A stretch of 64,000 nucleotides of DNA, taken from NCBI RefSeq assembly GCF_000266865.1, contig NZ_AJPR01000011.1, forward strand, positions 248,001 to 312,000, read 5' to 3'. Of this stretch, positions 11,433 to 21,010 are shown one piece after another. The position numbers were made by a program, and so were the translations under genes. Each line of letters begins with the position of its first letter. Positions within the stretch are counted from its first letter, which is position 1. The DNA comes from Mycoplasmopsis agalactiae 14628. GTDB taxonomy: Bacteria > Bacillota_I > Bacilli_A > Mycoplasmatales > Metamycoplasmataceae. The notes beneath the pieces are model-generated. The model ran no database searches, was not told the DNA's origin, and saw only the letters and a list, made by a program, of their open reading frames with translations.

Positions 11433-11460
11433 TTGACTTATTCTTTAATTGTGCTAAAAT
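11433..11460 (+). promoter_or_regulatory. promoter of 5S rRNA copy 1
   Basis: The -35 box TTGACT (11433-11438), a 16-base spacer and an extended -10 TGCTAAAAT (TAAAAT 11455-11460) lie 7 bases before the 5S start. The same promoter precedes copy 2. Confidence 0.8.
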
Positions 11461-11467
11461 AATTATC

Positions 11468-11566
11468 AGTGGCCATAGCAAAGGGGATCACCTGATACCA
11501 TTCCGAACTCAGTAGTTAAGCCCTTTAGCGCCGAAGATACCAGAGATGGGAAAATAGGGAGCTGCT
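11468..11566 (+). rRNA. rrf: 5S ribosomal RNA, copy 1
   Basis: The conserved 5S core is visible: a CCGAACTCAG loop B/C segment followed by AGTTAAGCCC and TTTAGCGCCGA. The ends AGTGGC and GCTGCT pair to close helix I. A T7 run follows. The exact ends are uncertain by a few bases. No 16S or 23S gene is adjacent, so this 5S gene is unlinked from a full rRNA operon. Confidence 0.9.
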
Positions 11567-11774
11567 TTTTTTATTTTCTTTTGTGCTGTTGTGTCAGTTT
11601 TCAAATTAAGTCTATTTTTAAAACAAAAATAGCGCTAAGACCCTAGAATGTAAAAAAAGTTGCCATAATTTTGAAAATATAATTATCAATAACAATAATG
11701 TTTTATACTATTCATATTATAATAATGCTGCTTAGTTTGCTAAGTTAAACTATGCTTTAATGTAAAGGAGAGTA

Positions 11775-12101
11775 ATGTCTAGAACCAAAAGATTATCTAT
11801 ATCATATCTTGTTACATATCCAATTGCATTTGCTATTGTTGTTGTTTTATTAGCAATATTTGGTAAAGATTTGTATAATCACGCTCAGGGCACAACCATA
11901 AGTGCAACATTTGCATCATGAACAATCATTGTTTTATGAGCATTTGTTGTAGTGATTCCAGTTATCATGCTTCTAATAAATATTTTACTATTGTTCCATA
12001 AAGTCGGAACTATAGCTAGAATTTTGCTAATTATAGGGCTATTTATTCCATGGCTTTCATTTGTTGGAGCACTAATAGCTTTATTAAGGCCAACTAATTA
12101 A
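11775..12101 (+). CDS. small membrane protein between the two 5S genes
   Basis: This 108-residue hydrophobic protein starts at ATG 11775 behind AAAGGAG. It has three likely membrane segments near residues 14-30, 47-70 and 80-103, and a short basic N-terminus (MSRTKR). It reads two TGA codons as Trp and ends at TAA, followed by a good terminator. No family is recognised. Its position between two near-identical 5S units suggests it was captured between the arms of a duplication. Confidence 0.7.
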
Positions 12102-12107
12102 CATTAA

Positions 12108-12136
12108 ATTAAACCGCCAATAGTGCGGTTTTAATT
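12108..12136 (+). terminator. hairpin after the small membrane protein
   Basis: The arms AAATTAAACCGC and GCGGTTTTAATT enclose CAATAGT, with a T-rich 3' arm. Confidence 0.75.
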
Positions 12137-12195
12137 ATTCTAAGACAAGATTTTTTACAGAGCTTTAAGCTAATTAAAAAAATTAGAAAAATATT

Positions 12196-12223
12196 TTGAC
12201 TTATTTTTTAATTGTGCTAAAAT
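12196..12223 (+). promoter_or_regulatory. promoter of 5S rRNA copy 2
   Basis: TTGACT (12196-12201), a 16-base spacer and TGCTAAAAT (TAAAAT 12218-12223) are the same as for copy 1. Only a couple of bases differ between the two upstream regions. Confidence 0.8.
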
Positions 12224-12230
12224 ATTTATC

Positions 12231-12329
12231 AGTGGCCATAGCAAAGGGGATCACCTGATACCATTCCGAACTCAGTAGTTAAGCCCTTTAGCGCCGAAGA
12301 TACCAGAGATGGGAAAATAGGGAGCTGCT
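12231..12329 (+). rRNA. rrf: 5S ribosomal RNA, copy 2
   Basis: The sequence is identical to copy 1 over the full 99 bases. Flanking identity extends about 50 bases upstream, with two differences, and about 14 bases downstream. Confidence 0.9.
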
Positions 12330-12376
12330 TTTTTTATTTTCTTTAAATTTAACAAGCAGTAACTAAAAAAATAAAA

Positions 12377-12394
12377 AGGCAGCAAAAGCTACCT
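12377..12394 (-). terminator. minus-strand terminator after rsmG
   Basis: On the minus strand AGGTAGC pairs with GCTGCCT (one G-U pair) around TTTT, followed by TTTTATTTTTTT. It lies 31 bases beyond the rsmG stop. Confidence 0.65.
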
Positions 12395-12425
12395 AATAAT
12401 TTTTGATTTTTGCCCATTTTCAAGG

Positions 12426-13085
12426 TCAGCCCCTAGGAGTTGGCTTTGTTTTTTTAACTACTACTAATGATGAGTGCTCATTGTTAATTTCATCCTTATA
12501 TTCAAAGAAAGAAATATTATTTTTTTCTAAGCTAAATTTAGCTTGAAATTGGGCAACTTCATCTTGATAGTTTTTTCCTTTAGGCAGTATAAAACAGCCA
12601 TTTTGGGCAAGATGATGATTTGCCATTAAATATATTTTGACAACAGATCCTAGTGCTCTTGCACAAATATAATCAAAGTAAGAATTATAGTTATTAACAT
12701 TTTCAGCTCTATCGTTAATTATTGTTAAATTAAGATTAAACTTAGCCTTAACAGTTTCTAAAAATGCACATCTTTTAGCTATGCTTTCAATAATAACTAG
12801 CTCAAATTCATTATCTAGTGCAATTAATAAAGGTACTGAAGGGAATCCCGCTCCAGCCCCGATATCAAGAATTTTTTTGCCTTTAAAATCGAAATAATAT
12901 TCACTAATTGCATTTTCAAAAACTAAAATAGAACCTAAAATGCCTTGATCAAATATTTCATCAACACTATCAAAACCACAAATATTCATTACCTTATTTT
13001 GCTCATAAATCATTTGTGCATATTTATGAAGCAATGGAGTTTGCTTGCTATATTTATTTAGCAAATAGTCTTTATTTATATTCAT
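12426..13085 (-). CDS. rsmG: 16S rRNA (guanine(527)-N(7))-methyltransferase RsmG
   Basis: This 219-residue SAM methyltransferase (GidB family) modifies G527 in the 530 loop of 16S rRNA. The SAM motif KILDIGAGAGFPSVPLLI is at residues 70-87, followed by VIIES and by ARALG in the catalytic region; length is normal. Loss of this enzyme is known to give low-level streptomycin resistance in other bacteria. The start overlaps the 3' end of prs by 14 bases, so the two genes are translationally coupled. Confidence 0.93.
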   Translation of the reverse strand: MNINKDYLLNKYSKQTPLLHKYAQMIYEQNKVMNICGFDSVDEIFDQGILGSILVFENAISEYYFDFKGKKILDIGAGAGFPSVPLLIALDNEFELVIIESIAKRCAFLETVKAKFNLNLTIINDRAENVNNYNSYFDYICARALGSVVKIYLMANHHLAQNGCFILPKGKNYQDEVAQFQAKFSLEKNNISFFEYKDEINNEHSSLVVVKKTKPTPRG

Positions 13086-14055
13086 TCTCTTTTATTTCTT
13101 TTGCAAATTTATCATAAAGCATAGAGATAGATTTACCATTAATTGAACAATCAATAACGCTTCCTAAAAATCTGTCTAAACTAACAATTTCTAATTTTTT
13201 GTACTTATTTAATAATTCATCATTATCTATTGAATCAGTAATAATAACTTTTTCAACAGCTGGATTATTTTCGAAAATATCAAAACCTTTACTAAAAATG
13301 CCATGTGTAGCAGCTATAACAATTTTTTTAGCTCCATATTGCTTTAGCGTTTCAGCAGCTTTAATAATTGTTCCGCCAGTGTCAATAATATCATCAATAA
13401 TAACTGCATTTTGATCTTTAACATCACCAATTAAGCCCATAACTTCAGTTTGATTAACGCCAGTTCTACGTTTATCAATAATGCTGATTTTAATGTCATT
13501 TGAAATTAATTCAGCTAAACTTCTAGCTCTAACTGTACCACCATGATCAGGGCTAACAACTGTAAATTTTTCATGGCTTCTTTTAATAGCTTTGGCTAAA
13601 GTAAATGAAGCTTTTAAGTCATCAATTGGAATGTTGAAAAATCCTTGTATTGCAGAGTTGTGTAAGTCAACAGTGATAATTTTTGATGCACCAGCAGTTT
13701 CTAAAAAGTCTGCAACTAATTTAGCACCAATAGGTTGTCTACCACTAGCTTTTCTGTCTTGACGTGCATAGCCATAATAAGCTAATGCTATATTTATAGA
13801 CTTAGCGCTGGCTCTTTTTAATGAGTCAATGAATAAGTACAAAATCATTAAATTATCATTTACTGGTCTTGATGTGCTAGCAATGATGTAAACATCCTTG
13901 CCTCTGACAGCTTCGTCACTTACTGGCATAGTTTCACCATCAGCAAATTTAGTTAATGTCAGTGTTGAAAGCGGAATGTTTATCATTTTTGATATTCTTT
14001 CAGCTAGCTTGATGCAATTTGGCATACCAAAAAGCAATGCATTATTGTTGTTCAT
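13072..14055 (-). CDS. prs: ribose-phosphate pyrophosphokinase
   Basis: This 327-residue enzyme makes PRPP from ribose 5-phosphate and ATP for nucleotide synthesis. The ATP-loop segment ARQDRKASGRQPI, the metal-binding VDLHNSAIQGFF and the PRPP-binding VIIDDIIDTGGTI are all present. A GAGGAG ribosome site precedes the start. It is the first gene of a two-gene unit with rsmG. It uses ribose 5-phosphate from the pentose branch that includes tkt and rpe in this window. Confidence 0.95.
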   Translation of the reverse strand: MNNNNALLFGMPNCIKLAERISKMINIPLSTLTLTKFADGETMPVSDEAVRGKDVYIIASTSRPVNDNLMILYLFIDSLKRASAKSINIALAYYGYARQDRKASGRQPIGAKLVADFLETAGASKIITVDLHNSAIQGFFNIPIDDLKASFTLAKAIKRSHEKFTVVSPDHGGTVRARSLAELISNDIKISIIDKRRTGVNQTEVMGLIGDVKDQNAVIIDDIIDTGGTIIKAAETLKQYGAKKIVIAATHGIFSKGFDIFENNPAVEKVIITDSIDNDELLNKYKKLEIVSLDRFLGSVIDCSINGKSISMLYDKFAKEIKENEYK

Positions 14056-14213
14056 AAATTTTATTTCTCCTCGCCTGTTTTTCAGCTATAACAATATTAT
14101 AATGCAATACTAATATATATGCCTATAAATAGGCATAATATGGATAAAATACAGAGATTAAAGTTAAGTGCTCATACAAAGTTAACTGATAAAACTTTGC
14201 ATAGAGCAAAAAA

Positions 14214-14242
14214 CCTAAAAAGCTGTAAAACAGCCTTTTAGG
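14214..14242 (-). terminator. long hairpin between lipoprotein A and prs
   Basis: CCTAAAAAGCTGT pairs with ACAGCCTTTTAGG around AAA, with one mismatch. It lies 30 bases past the lipoprotein A stop on the minus strand. The outer arms are the same as those of the orphan hairpin at 35294-35324. Confidence 0.6.
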
Positions 14243-14271
14243 GAAATTATAGGATTAAAATCACAGAGTAA

Positions 14272-15233
14272 TTAAGATAAATCGATTATTTGCTCGTAAA
14301 CTTTTGCACCAAAACTGCCATCAGTTTTTACTAAACGCCATTTGAATAGGTATTTTTTGCTATCTTTTTCACCATGATGTTCAACTTTTATACCGCGGTC
14401 ACCATTATTGTTAAAAAATCCCACTGGTGAATTTCCACTATGAGTATTGATTTGGTTTTTAATTTCAACATTTATTGATTCATTTATTGATAATCCGTCA
14501 AGCTTAGAATTATCACTCTTGCTAAAAAATGAACCACCCAATAATGCTATAGCACCTGATTTTTTGCTTATACTGTCATCTAACTTTTTAATCAGTTCTT
14601 CTTTGTTAGCATTATCATCTACTTGAATAAGATCATATGTGTAAGCAGTTAAAACGTCTAATTTATAGCCTTTTTCTTTGATTTTACGTTCATTTGTTTG
14701 CTCTTTATTTGGTGCTTTTGGTGTGCTTTGTTCACTAGATGAACCTGCTTCACTTCTTTCACTGTGTCCAGGCTTATTAATTGGATTTGAATCAGGCGTA
14801 GTGCTAGTTTCAGCATCCTTTTTCATAGGTTCATTTTGATTAATAGGGGAAATTGGTTCAGGATTAATAGCAATGTTGCTATTTGATAATGAGTCTTTAA
14901 ACCCTGTAACTAAAATTTTTTTAGGCAATGTTTTACTTTTATCTTTGTTTACAATTCTGTATTCAACTTCTAAGCTGTTGTTTCTTTGAGTAACTGATAC
15001 AAATTCAAGCTCAATGTGTTGTGGCTTAGTAACTTTAGCAAGGTCTTTTATGTTATGTATTGTTATTTCGCTTGATAGTTTTGAGCCTTTGTTATCTATA
15101 TCAAGTAATATGTTGTACTTGTCTTTGTTTGGAGAATAGCAGCTTGCTGAAATAAGAAGGGGGGGGTTATAAATATACCTGTTTTAAGGGCTAATTTGCT
15201 AAATGCGAGAAGTTTATTGCTTAATTTTTGCAT
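14272..15233 (-). CDS. surface lipoprotein A, paralog family; frame broken at a C8 tract (phase OFF)
   Basis: First member of a three-gene lipoprotein family. From ATG 15233 the signal peptide runs into eight C (15159-15166). With C8 the frame ends after about 45 residues; with C6 or C9 it would continue through the lipobox LISASC, a conserved N-domain with LEVEYR and TLPKKILVTGFKD, a Pro/Ser/Asn/Glu-rich linker and a conserved C-domain ending YEQIIDLS, about 319 residues. Paralog B has C6 in the same place and is in frame. The N-domain recalls lipoprotein-17-type variable surface proteins, but weakly. Function is unknown; it should be surface-exposed when ON. Confidence 0.8.
15159..15166 (-). 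repeat. poly-C tract (C8) in the signal peptide of lipoprotein A
   Basis: Eight consecutive C on the coding strand, at the ITP-LLISASC segment. Length modulo three decides whether the lipobox is in frame. Confidence 0.85.
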
Positions 15234-15601
15234 GGTTAGTTTTCCTTTTTAAAAATATAAATAAAATAATTGCTTGCTTGTAAAAATTATATTTTATTGA
15301 TGATGCATTAGTCAAATGTGCCTTAAAAACAGGTAAATTGGTATTTTTGCATAGAAAAAAATTAAAAAACTTCCCATTTATGCTTATAAAATAGCGTTAT
15401 TGGTAAAATAATTAGGCTATTTAGATCTAAAATTCACATTTTTTATGATATTAATTATTGATTTAAGCAACTTCAAAATATAGCAAAGATATATTATGCT
15501 TTGTTTTTTATTTATAGCTAATTAAAAAGCGTGTTAATTTCTTATATGTCTATAAAACAGATGTAAAAGAAAAGTTGCCATAAAGGCAACCATGTTGTTA
15601 A
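15234..15601. other. intergenic region between lipoproteins A and B
   Basis: This stretch has no gene. It holds a conserved block at 15371-15411, shared with the regions upstream of B and C, about 140-170 bases from the start codon. It also holds an exact CTATAAAACAG at 15550-15560 and the terminator of gene B at 15574-15590. Confidence 0.6.
15574..15590 (-). terminator. terminator of lipoprotein B
   Basis: On the minus strand GTTGCC pairs with GGCAAC around TTTAT, followed by TTTTCTTTT. It lies 12 bases past the stop. Confidence 0.7.
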
Positions 15602-16570
15602 TTAAGACAAATCTATAATTTGTGAGTAGACTTTGTCTCCGCGCTTTCCATCTTTTTTAATTAATCTTCATTTCAGTATATATTTTTTATCACCCTTTTT
15701 TCCATGTCATCAGACACTAATACCTTTTTCTACTTGCTTGAAAAAGAATCCAATTGTAGGGTCACCAGTGTGAGTATTAATTCTCTCTCTTATTTTAGGA
15801 TCTATTGTTTTGTTAATTGATAATCCATCTAATCACCCATAGTTTGCTTTAGGACGAGAAAGCCCTCTTACAAGTGCTATTGCACCTGGTGTTTTTGTTC
15901 TAATTGTACTATTTATTGCATTATCTAGCTTTTGAGCTAGTGCATTTTTATCTGCATCTTCATCAATAGTAAATAAGTCATATGGATATGCTGTTAGTTC
16001 ATTAAGCTTGTAGTCAGTTTCTTTAACAGTTCTATCTACTCATGATTCATTAAATAATCTTCCAGTTATGTCAGAAGATGATTTTAATGCTTTATGATAC
16101 TTTTCATCAAGGTCTTTATTTTTATTTAACTTATAAGATTCTGATAAACTTTGCTTTTTTTCTTTTTCAGGATTGTCATCATTAAATGGTGAAATTGGGT
16201 TAGGATTTATGATTGAACTGCTGGAGAATGTATCTTTAAATCCCGAGATAACAACTTTTTTAGGCAATGTTTTACTTTTATCTTTATTTATAATTCTGTA
16301 TTCAACTTCTAAAGTGTTATTTTTTTGTGTAACTGATATAAATTCCAAATTAATATGTTCAGGTTTAGTTATTTTAGCATGCTGTGTTATATTGTGCAAG
16401 GTTACATCACTAGAAAGTTTTGAAGATTTGTTTTCAATATCAAGCGAAATATTGTAGTTTTTTTCATTAGCAACATAGCAGCTTGCTGAAATAAGAAGGG
16501 GGGTTATAAATATACCTGTTTTAAGGGCTAATTTGCTAAACAGGGGTATCTTTGTGCTCATTTTTTTCAT
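15602..16570 (-). CDS. surface lipoprotein B, paralog family (in frame)
   Basis: A 322-residue lipoprotein starting at ATG 16570, preceded by AAAGGAAAA. The signal peptide ends in LLISASC with Cys near residue 33, the predicted LspA cleavage and lipidation site. The same site carries C6 (16498-16503), which keeps it in frame, unlike paralog A. The conserved N-domain (LEVEYRIINKDKSKTLPK) is followed by a shorter linker than in A and C, then the conserved C-domain with TAYPYDL, NTHTGDPTIGFF and QIIDLS. Several TGA codons are read as Trp. Role unknown. Confidence 0.8.
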
Positions 16571-16700
16571 AGTCAGTTTTCCTTTTTTAAAAAAATATAA
16601 ATAAAACAAATTGCTTGTTTGCTAAAATTATATTTATGATTAAAAAATGAAAAATATAATGCAACAAAAGTGCTCTTATTAAGCAAAAAATATGCACAAC

Positions 16701-16740
16701 TCTTACCATTTATATGTATAAAACAGCATTATTGGTAAAA
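16701..16740 (-). repeat. conserved upstream block of the lipoprotein family (copy B)
   Basis: The block CCATTTAT...TATAAAA-AGC-TTATTGGTAAAA is shared with 15371-15411 and 17917-17950, each upstream of one paralog. Read on the minus strand it begins TTTACCAATAA, or TTGACC in copy C, which may be a -35 element. This assignment is uncertain. Confidence 0.5.
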
Positions 16741-16827
16741 TGATGCACACTAGTGGATAATTGTTGGTGCTTAATGCATACTTAGCGTTAATTACTGTAT
16801 AAGTAAACTAAAAATATTTCTATCTAA

Positions 16828-17808
16828 TTAAGAAAGATCAATTATTTGTTCATATACTTTAGTGCCAGGGTTTCCATCATTCTTAACTAAGCGTCATTTG
16901 AACAAGTATTTTTTGTTTTCCTCTGTGCCATGACGTTCTACACTGATACCTCTTGTGGCTGACTCAAAGAAATAACCAATAGTTGCATCTGAGCCATGAG
17001 TCTTAATTTTGCTCTTAATTTCTTGACTTATTGTGTCATTTATTGATAATCCTTCAAGATGTGAGCTATTCTTTGTAAAGAAAGAGCCTGATTGTAAGGC
17101 AACTTCAGCTGATGAATTTGTACCACCCTTGCTTTTTATTGCTTCTTCTAATTTTTTAGATAATTCATCTTTGTTTGCAACATCATCAAGTGAAATAAGA
17201 TCATAAGGGTATGCTGAAAGCTCACTTAATCTGTAACCAGCATCTCTAATTTTACGGCCTCTTGGTAAGTTATTTTCTGGTGATTCAACAGTGCTTGATT
17301 GCGGTGATGATTCACTATTTGATTCGCCATTATTAATGTTTGGCATCGGTTGATCATTAGGCATACCTTCAAGTTTCATGTTTGGTTCTTCATCACTTTT
17401 AGGTGTTGTTTTATCAAAATATGGAAGTGGGTTTGGATTTATAGCAACATTATTGTTGTAAATTGAATCCTTAAATCCTGTAACTAAAATTTTTTTAGGC
17501 AATGTTTTACTTTTATCTTTATCTATAACTCTGTATTCAACTTCTAGGCTATTATTTGTTTGGGTAACTGAAACAAATTCAAGATTAACATGTGCTGGTT
17601 TGTTAACTTTAACATGATCTGATATGTTGTGAAATGTTATGTCACTTGATAGCTTGGAACCTTTGTTTTCAATGTCTAATGATATATCATAAACTCTTTC
17701 ATTTGGAACATAACAGCTAGATGAAATTACAAGGGGTGAAGCTACGAATAAGCCTGTTTTAATGATTAATTTGCTAAACAGGGGGATTTTAGAATTTAAT
17801 TTTTTCAT
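16828..17808 (-). CDS. surface lipoprotein C, paralog family (in frame)
   Basis: A 326-residue lipoprotein with ATG at 17808. The signal peptide ends VISSSC with Cys near residue 32. The N-domain closely matches A and B (LEVEYRVIDKDKSKTLPK, ILVTGFKD). The linker near residues 120-190 is rich in Pro, Asn, Ser and Glu and differs in sequence and length among the paralogs. The C-domain contains SAYPYDLI, LEGLSINDT and YEQIIDLS. The homopolymer of A and B is broken here (CCC CTT), so this copy should not slip at that site. Confidence 0.8.
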
Positions 17809-17900
17809 AATTTATTTTCCTTTTAAAAAATATAAATAAAACAAGTTGCTTGTTTTCAAAAACATATTTTATTGTAAAACATGAAAATTAGTGTATGAAA

Positions 17901-17921
17901 AAATGCCAAAAAGTGGCATTT
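17901..17921 (-). terminator. terminator after the lipoprotein nuclease
   Basis: AAATGCCA pairs with TGGCATTT and T-rich bases follow on the minus strand. It lies about 50 bases beyond the stop of the nuclease gene. Confidence 0.65.
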
Positions 17922-17968
17922 TTGCATATAAAATAGTGTTATTGGTCAAATTAACAACATCTTAAAAA

Positions 17969-18913
17969 CTAAATTGCTATATCAGTTTTTAAAATTCCTT
18001 TATTAATAAAAACTTTTTTGCCAGGATTTATTAATAAATCAATCAATTCCGGATAGTCACTAAAAGGGTTTCTAAGACCGCCTTGGTGTTTAGCAATTTC
18101 ATTATTTCTTACAACATCAAAAAGACTAATTTTGTCATCTTTAGCTCATTTTGTATAAGCTTCAAAATATTTATTAACTAGTGGCCTGTCATTTGAAAAA
18201 GCAAAAACCTCTCTGCCTTGGCTATGTAATCCTATTCTGCTAGCATGAGTTAGCGCAAAGTAAAGATATGCCCGCGCAATGTCGCCTTTAAATTCATTAA
18301 TAGGCTCAGCAAATGAACTATTTACCTTAGTTCCATTTTTGGATGTAAATTGAGATTTATTGACAGTACCAAAAGGATAGTCACCTCTTTTGCTATTAAC
18401 TAGAATATCAGTAGGTCAAACATGGTGTGCATCTTGTTTAGCTAGCTTTTCATTTTTAAATCATGACTGAGGCACTAAATGCTCTCTGTTAAAGCCCATA
18501 CCTTCACTTTCAGCAGATGAGCCAAAGTTACCAAAGGCATAATTATAAGGATCCTTGCCTTTTGGATTTTCAGAATAAATATCTAAAAGTGATTTATCAT
18601 TTTCAAAATAAAGATCTTTAAAAGCATCCTTGTATATGTTTTTTAAATAATTATATGGCTTAATTCCTGAAATATACTTGTGTTGGTTAGCAATTAAAGC
18701 TTTATAAAGCTCAACTCCATTTAATCCTTCTAAGGCTTTATAATAGTCATTTTGGACATAAAATGACTTTTCAGGAAGCTTATATTTATCTAATTCTATG
18801 GCCTTGTTTTTACTATTACATCCTGCAGCTGACAAAACTGTTAGAAGAAAAAAGGAGAATGATAAGGTTCCTATGGAATATAAAAATTTATGTCTTGTTA
18901 GTTTATTATTCAT
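17969..18913 (-). CDS. endonuclease I family lipoprotein nuclease
   Basis: This 314-residue protein has a lipoprotein signal peptide (LLTVLSAAGC, Cys near residue 32) followed by an Endonuclease_1 (EndA/Bsn-like) domain. Key motifs are FNREHLVPQSWF near residues 143-154, with the catalytic beta-beta-alpha-metal His, and the following DAHHVWPTD and NSKRGDYPFG elements. Such enzymes degrade DNA outside the cell. In a mycoplasma unable to make nucleotide bases this would feed salvage. The start follows the typical MNNKLTRHK n-region. Confidence 0.85.
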
Positions 18914-19019
18914 AATCTAGCTTAGTTATCCCTATATTAATTACACAGAAATTATAATCTTTAATATAGTAGAATTAATGTTATAAAGACTTAATAAAAC
19001 TAAAAACGGAGTAAATTTT

Positions 19020-20966
19020 ATGGACATTAATCAAAAAGTTGTTGCATCAATGCAAGCAATAGCTTTAGACTCAATTAATAATGCAGGTGGCGGACATATT
19101 GGCTCTGCCATTGATATTTGCCCTATTATGTATGCAGTAGTAGCAAAACATATGAAAATTAGCTCACAAGAATCTAAATGAATAAGCAGAGACAGATTAA
19201 TTTTATCAGCCGGTCATGCTTCCATGTCATTTTACAGTATGATGTATTTTCTAGGACTTTTATCATTAGATGAGCTAAAACATCATAAAAGAAAGCATTT
19301 TAAAACACCTTCACATCCTGAAACTGATGCCTTTGAATTTGTTGATGCTTCAACTGGCCCATTAGGGCAAGGAGTTGCAATGGGCGTTGGTATGGCAATT
19401 GCTGAAAAAAGAATGGCTTTAAAAATTAATAAAGGCAACACAAGAGTAATTGACAATTATACCTATGTTATAGCCGGAGATGGCTGCTTACAAGAAGGAG
19501 TTGCAATAGAATCGTTGCAAATTGCTAGTGTTATGAAGCTTAATAAATTTATTTTGATTCATGATTACAATAAAATTCAGTTAGACACTAAAGTTTCTGA
19601 TGTAAGCAATGTTGACTTATTAGCCTATTTTAAAGCCATAGGCTTCAATGTGATTGAAGTTAATGAAGCAACATATTCAAATGTTGATAAAGCAATTACT
19701 GAAGCTAAAAATTCAGATAAGCCTACTTATATAATGGTTCATAACATAATAGCACCTTTTACTCCGTTTGAAAACAGTACAAAAGGTCATCATGGGATTT
19801 TAAATAGTGAGCAAACCTTAGAATTTAAAAAAGCTTTAGGTTTAAAAAACACTATTCCATTTGAATATGATAAGGATGTCTATGAACATTCTCAATCATT
19901 GATGTCTAATAAGGAAAAAGAGTATGAAAAATGACTACTTGAATTAGAAAATCATAAAAAAGAATTTCCTTGAATTCATTCATTATTACTAGAAGCCATC
20001 AATAATAAAACAAATTATGATTTTTCTAATATCCTTATAAAACAGGATGATTTGGCGATTAGAGACTACTATAAAACTTTTAGTGAAATAGTTGATTTTT
20101 CATATCCGTTTTTAATTGGTGGAGGTGCTGATGTTGGTTCATCAACTAAAGTTAAATTTGCCGATTCCGTTTTAGATTATGGCCAAAGAATTGACTATGG
20201 TGTTAGAGAATTTGCAATGACAGCAATCAATAATGGCATTAATTTATATGGTGGTTTAAAAACAGTTGATTCGACTTTCTTAGCTTTTTCTGATTATGCT
20301 AAAGGCGCATTAAGATTAGGCGCAATTATGAAGCTTCCTGCTGTGCATTTATACTCGCATGATTCATATTTAGTTGGCGATGATGGGCCAACTCATCAGC
20401 CTATTGAACAAGTTACAGTTTTAAGATCTATTCCTAATTTATTAGTTATCAGACCATGTGATAAATATGAATTGGTTATGGGCTTAAACTATGCTTATAA
20501 TAACACAAGTGTCCAAGTTGCCATAATAGGCACAAGGCAGCCTGTTAAAACAATGCACTCTACTAAGTTTTTAGACTTTATTCCTGCTAGTTTTGTTTAT
20601 GAACAAAAAGTATTTGATATATCAATTTTAGCTTCTGGCTCAGAAGTTGAATTAGCCTATAAAACAGCCTTAGAATTAAAAAATCATGGAATAGAGGCAA
20701 ATGTTATTTCAGTGCCAGTATTGCAAAAATTAGTTGATAATGATGAATTAGCAAAGAAGTTAAAATTAGATCAAAAACCTATTTTTGCACTTGAAGCTTC
20801 AAATGATCCATTATGATATAAGTTAAGTAAGTATAATAAAATTGACGGCCATTTTGCTTCTGATTATGGTTTTTCAGACAAAGGTAATGTTGTCTATGAA
20901 CATATGGGTTTTAATGTAAGTAACATTATTAGCAAAATAAAACAGTTTTTAGGCAAGAATAATTAA
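19020..20966 (+). CDS. tkt: transketolase
   Basis: This 648-residue thiamine-diphosphate enzyme moves two-carbon units between pentose and hexose phosphates. The N-terminal GGHIGSAIDI, the ThDP/Mg motif AGDGCLQEGVAIES near 155-168, and the Pyr-domain segments DYGVREFAM and HDSYLVGDDGPTHQP are all visible. Length is normal. It lies behind a CGGAG ribosome site and ends in a bidirectional terminator shared with ppa. With rpe, also in this window, it forms the non-oxidative pentose branch. It contains one CTATAAAACAG copy at 20657. Confidence 0.95.
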
Positions 20967-20978
20967 GAAAGCAAAAAT

Positions 20979-21010
20979 AAAAAATGGACAAAGGAAAATT
21001 GTCCATTTTT
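20979..21010. terminator. bidirectional terminator between tkt and ppa
   Basis: AAAAATGGACAA pairs with TTGTCCATTTTT, so A and T runs flank the stem on both sides. The genes are convergent. Confidence 0.8.

Noticed and set aside
17901-17921. Short palindromes near lipoproteins as CRISPR-like repeats
   Set aside because: Spacing is irregular, arms differ and they sit at gene ends; they are terminators. No regular repeat-spacer array exists in the window.
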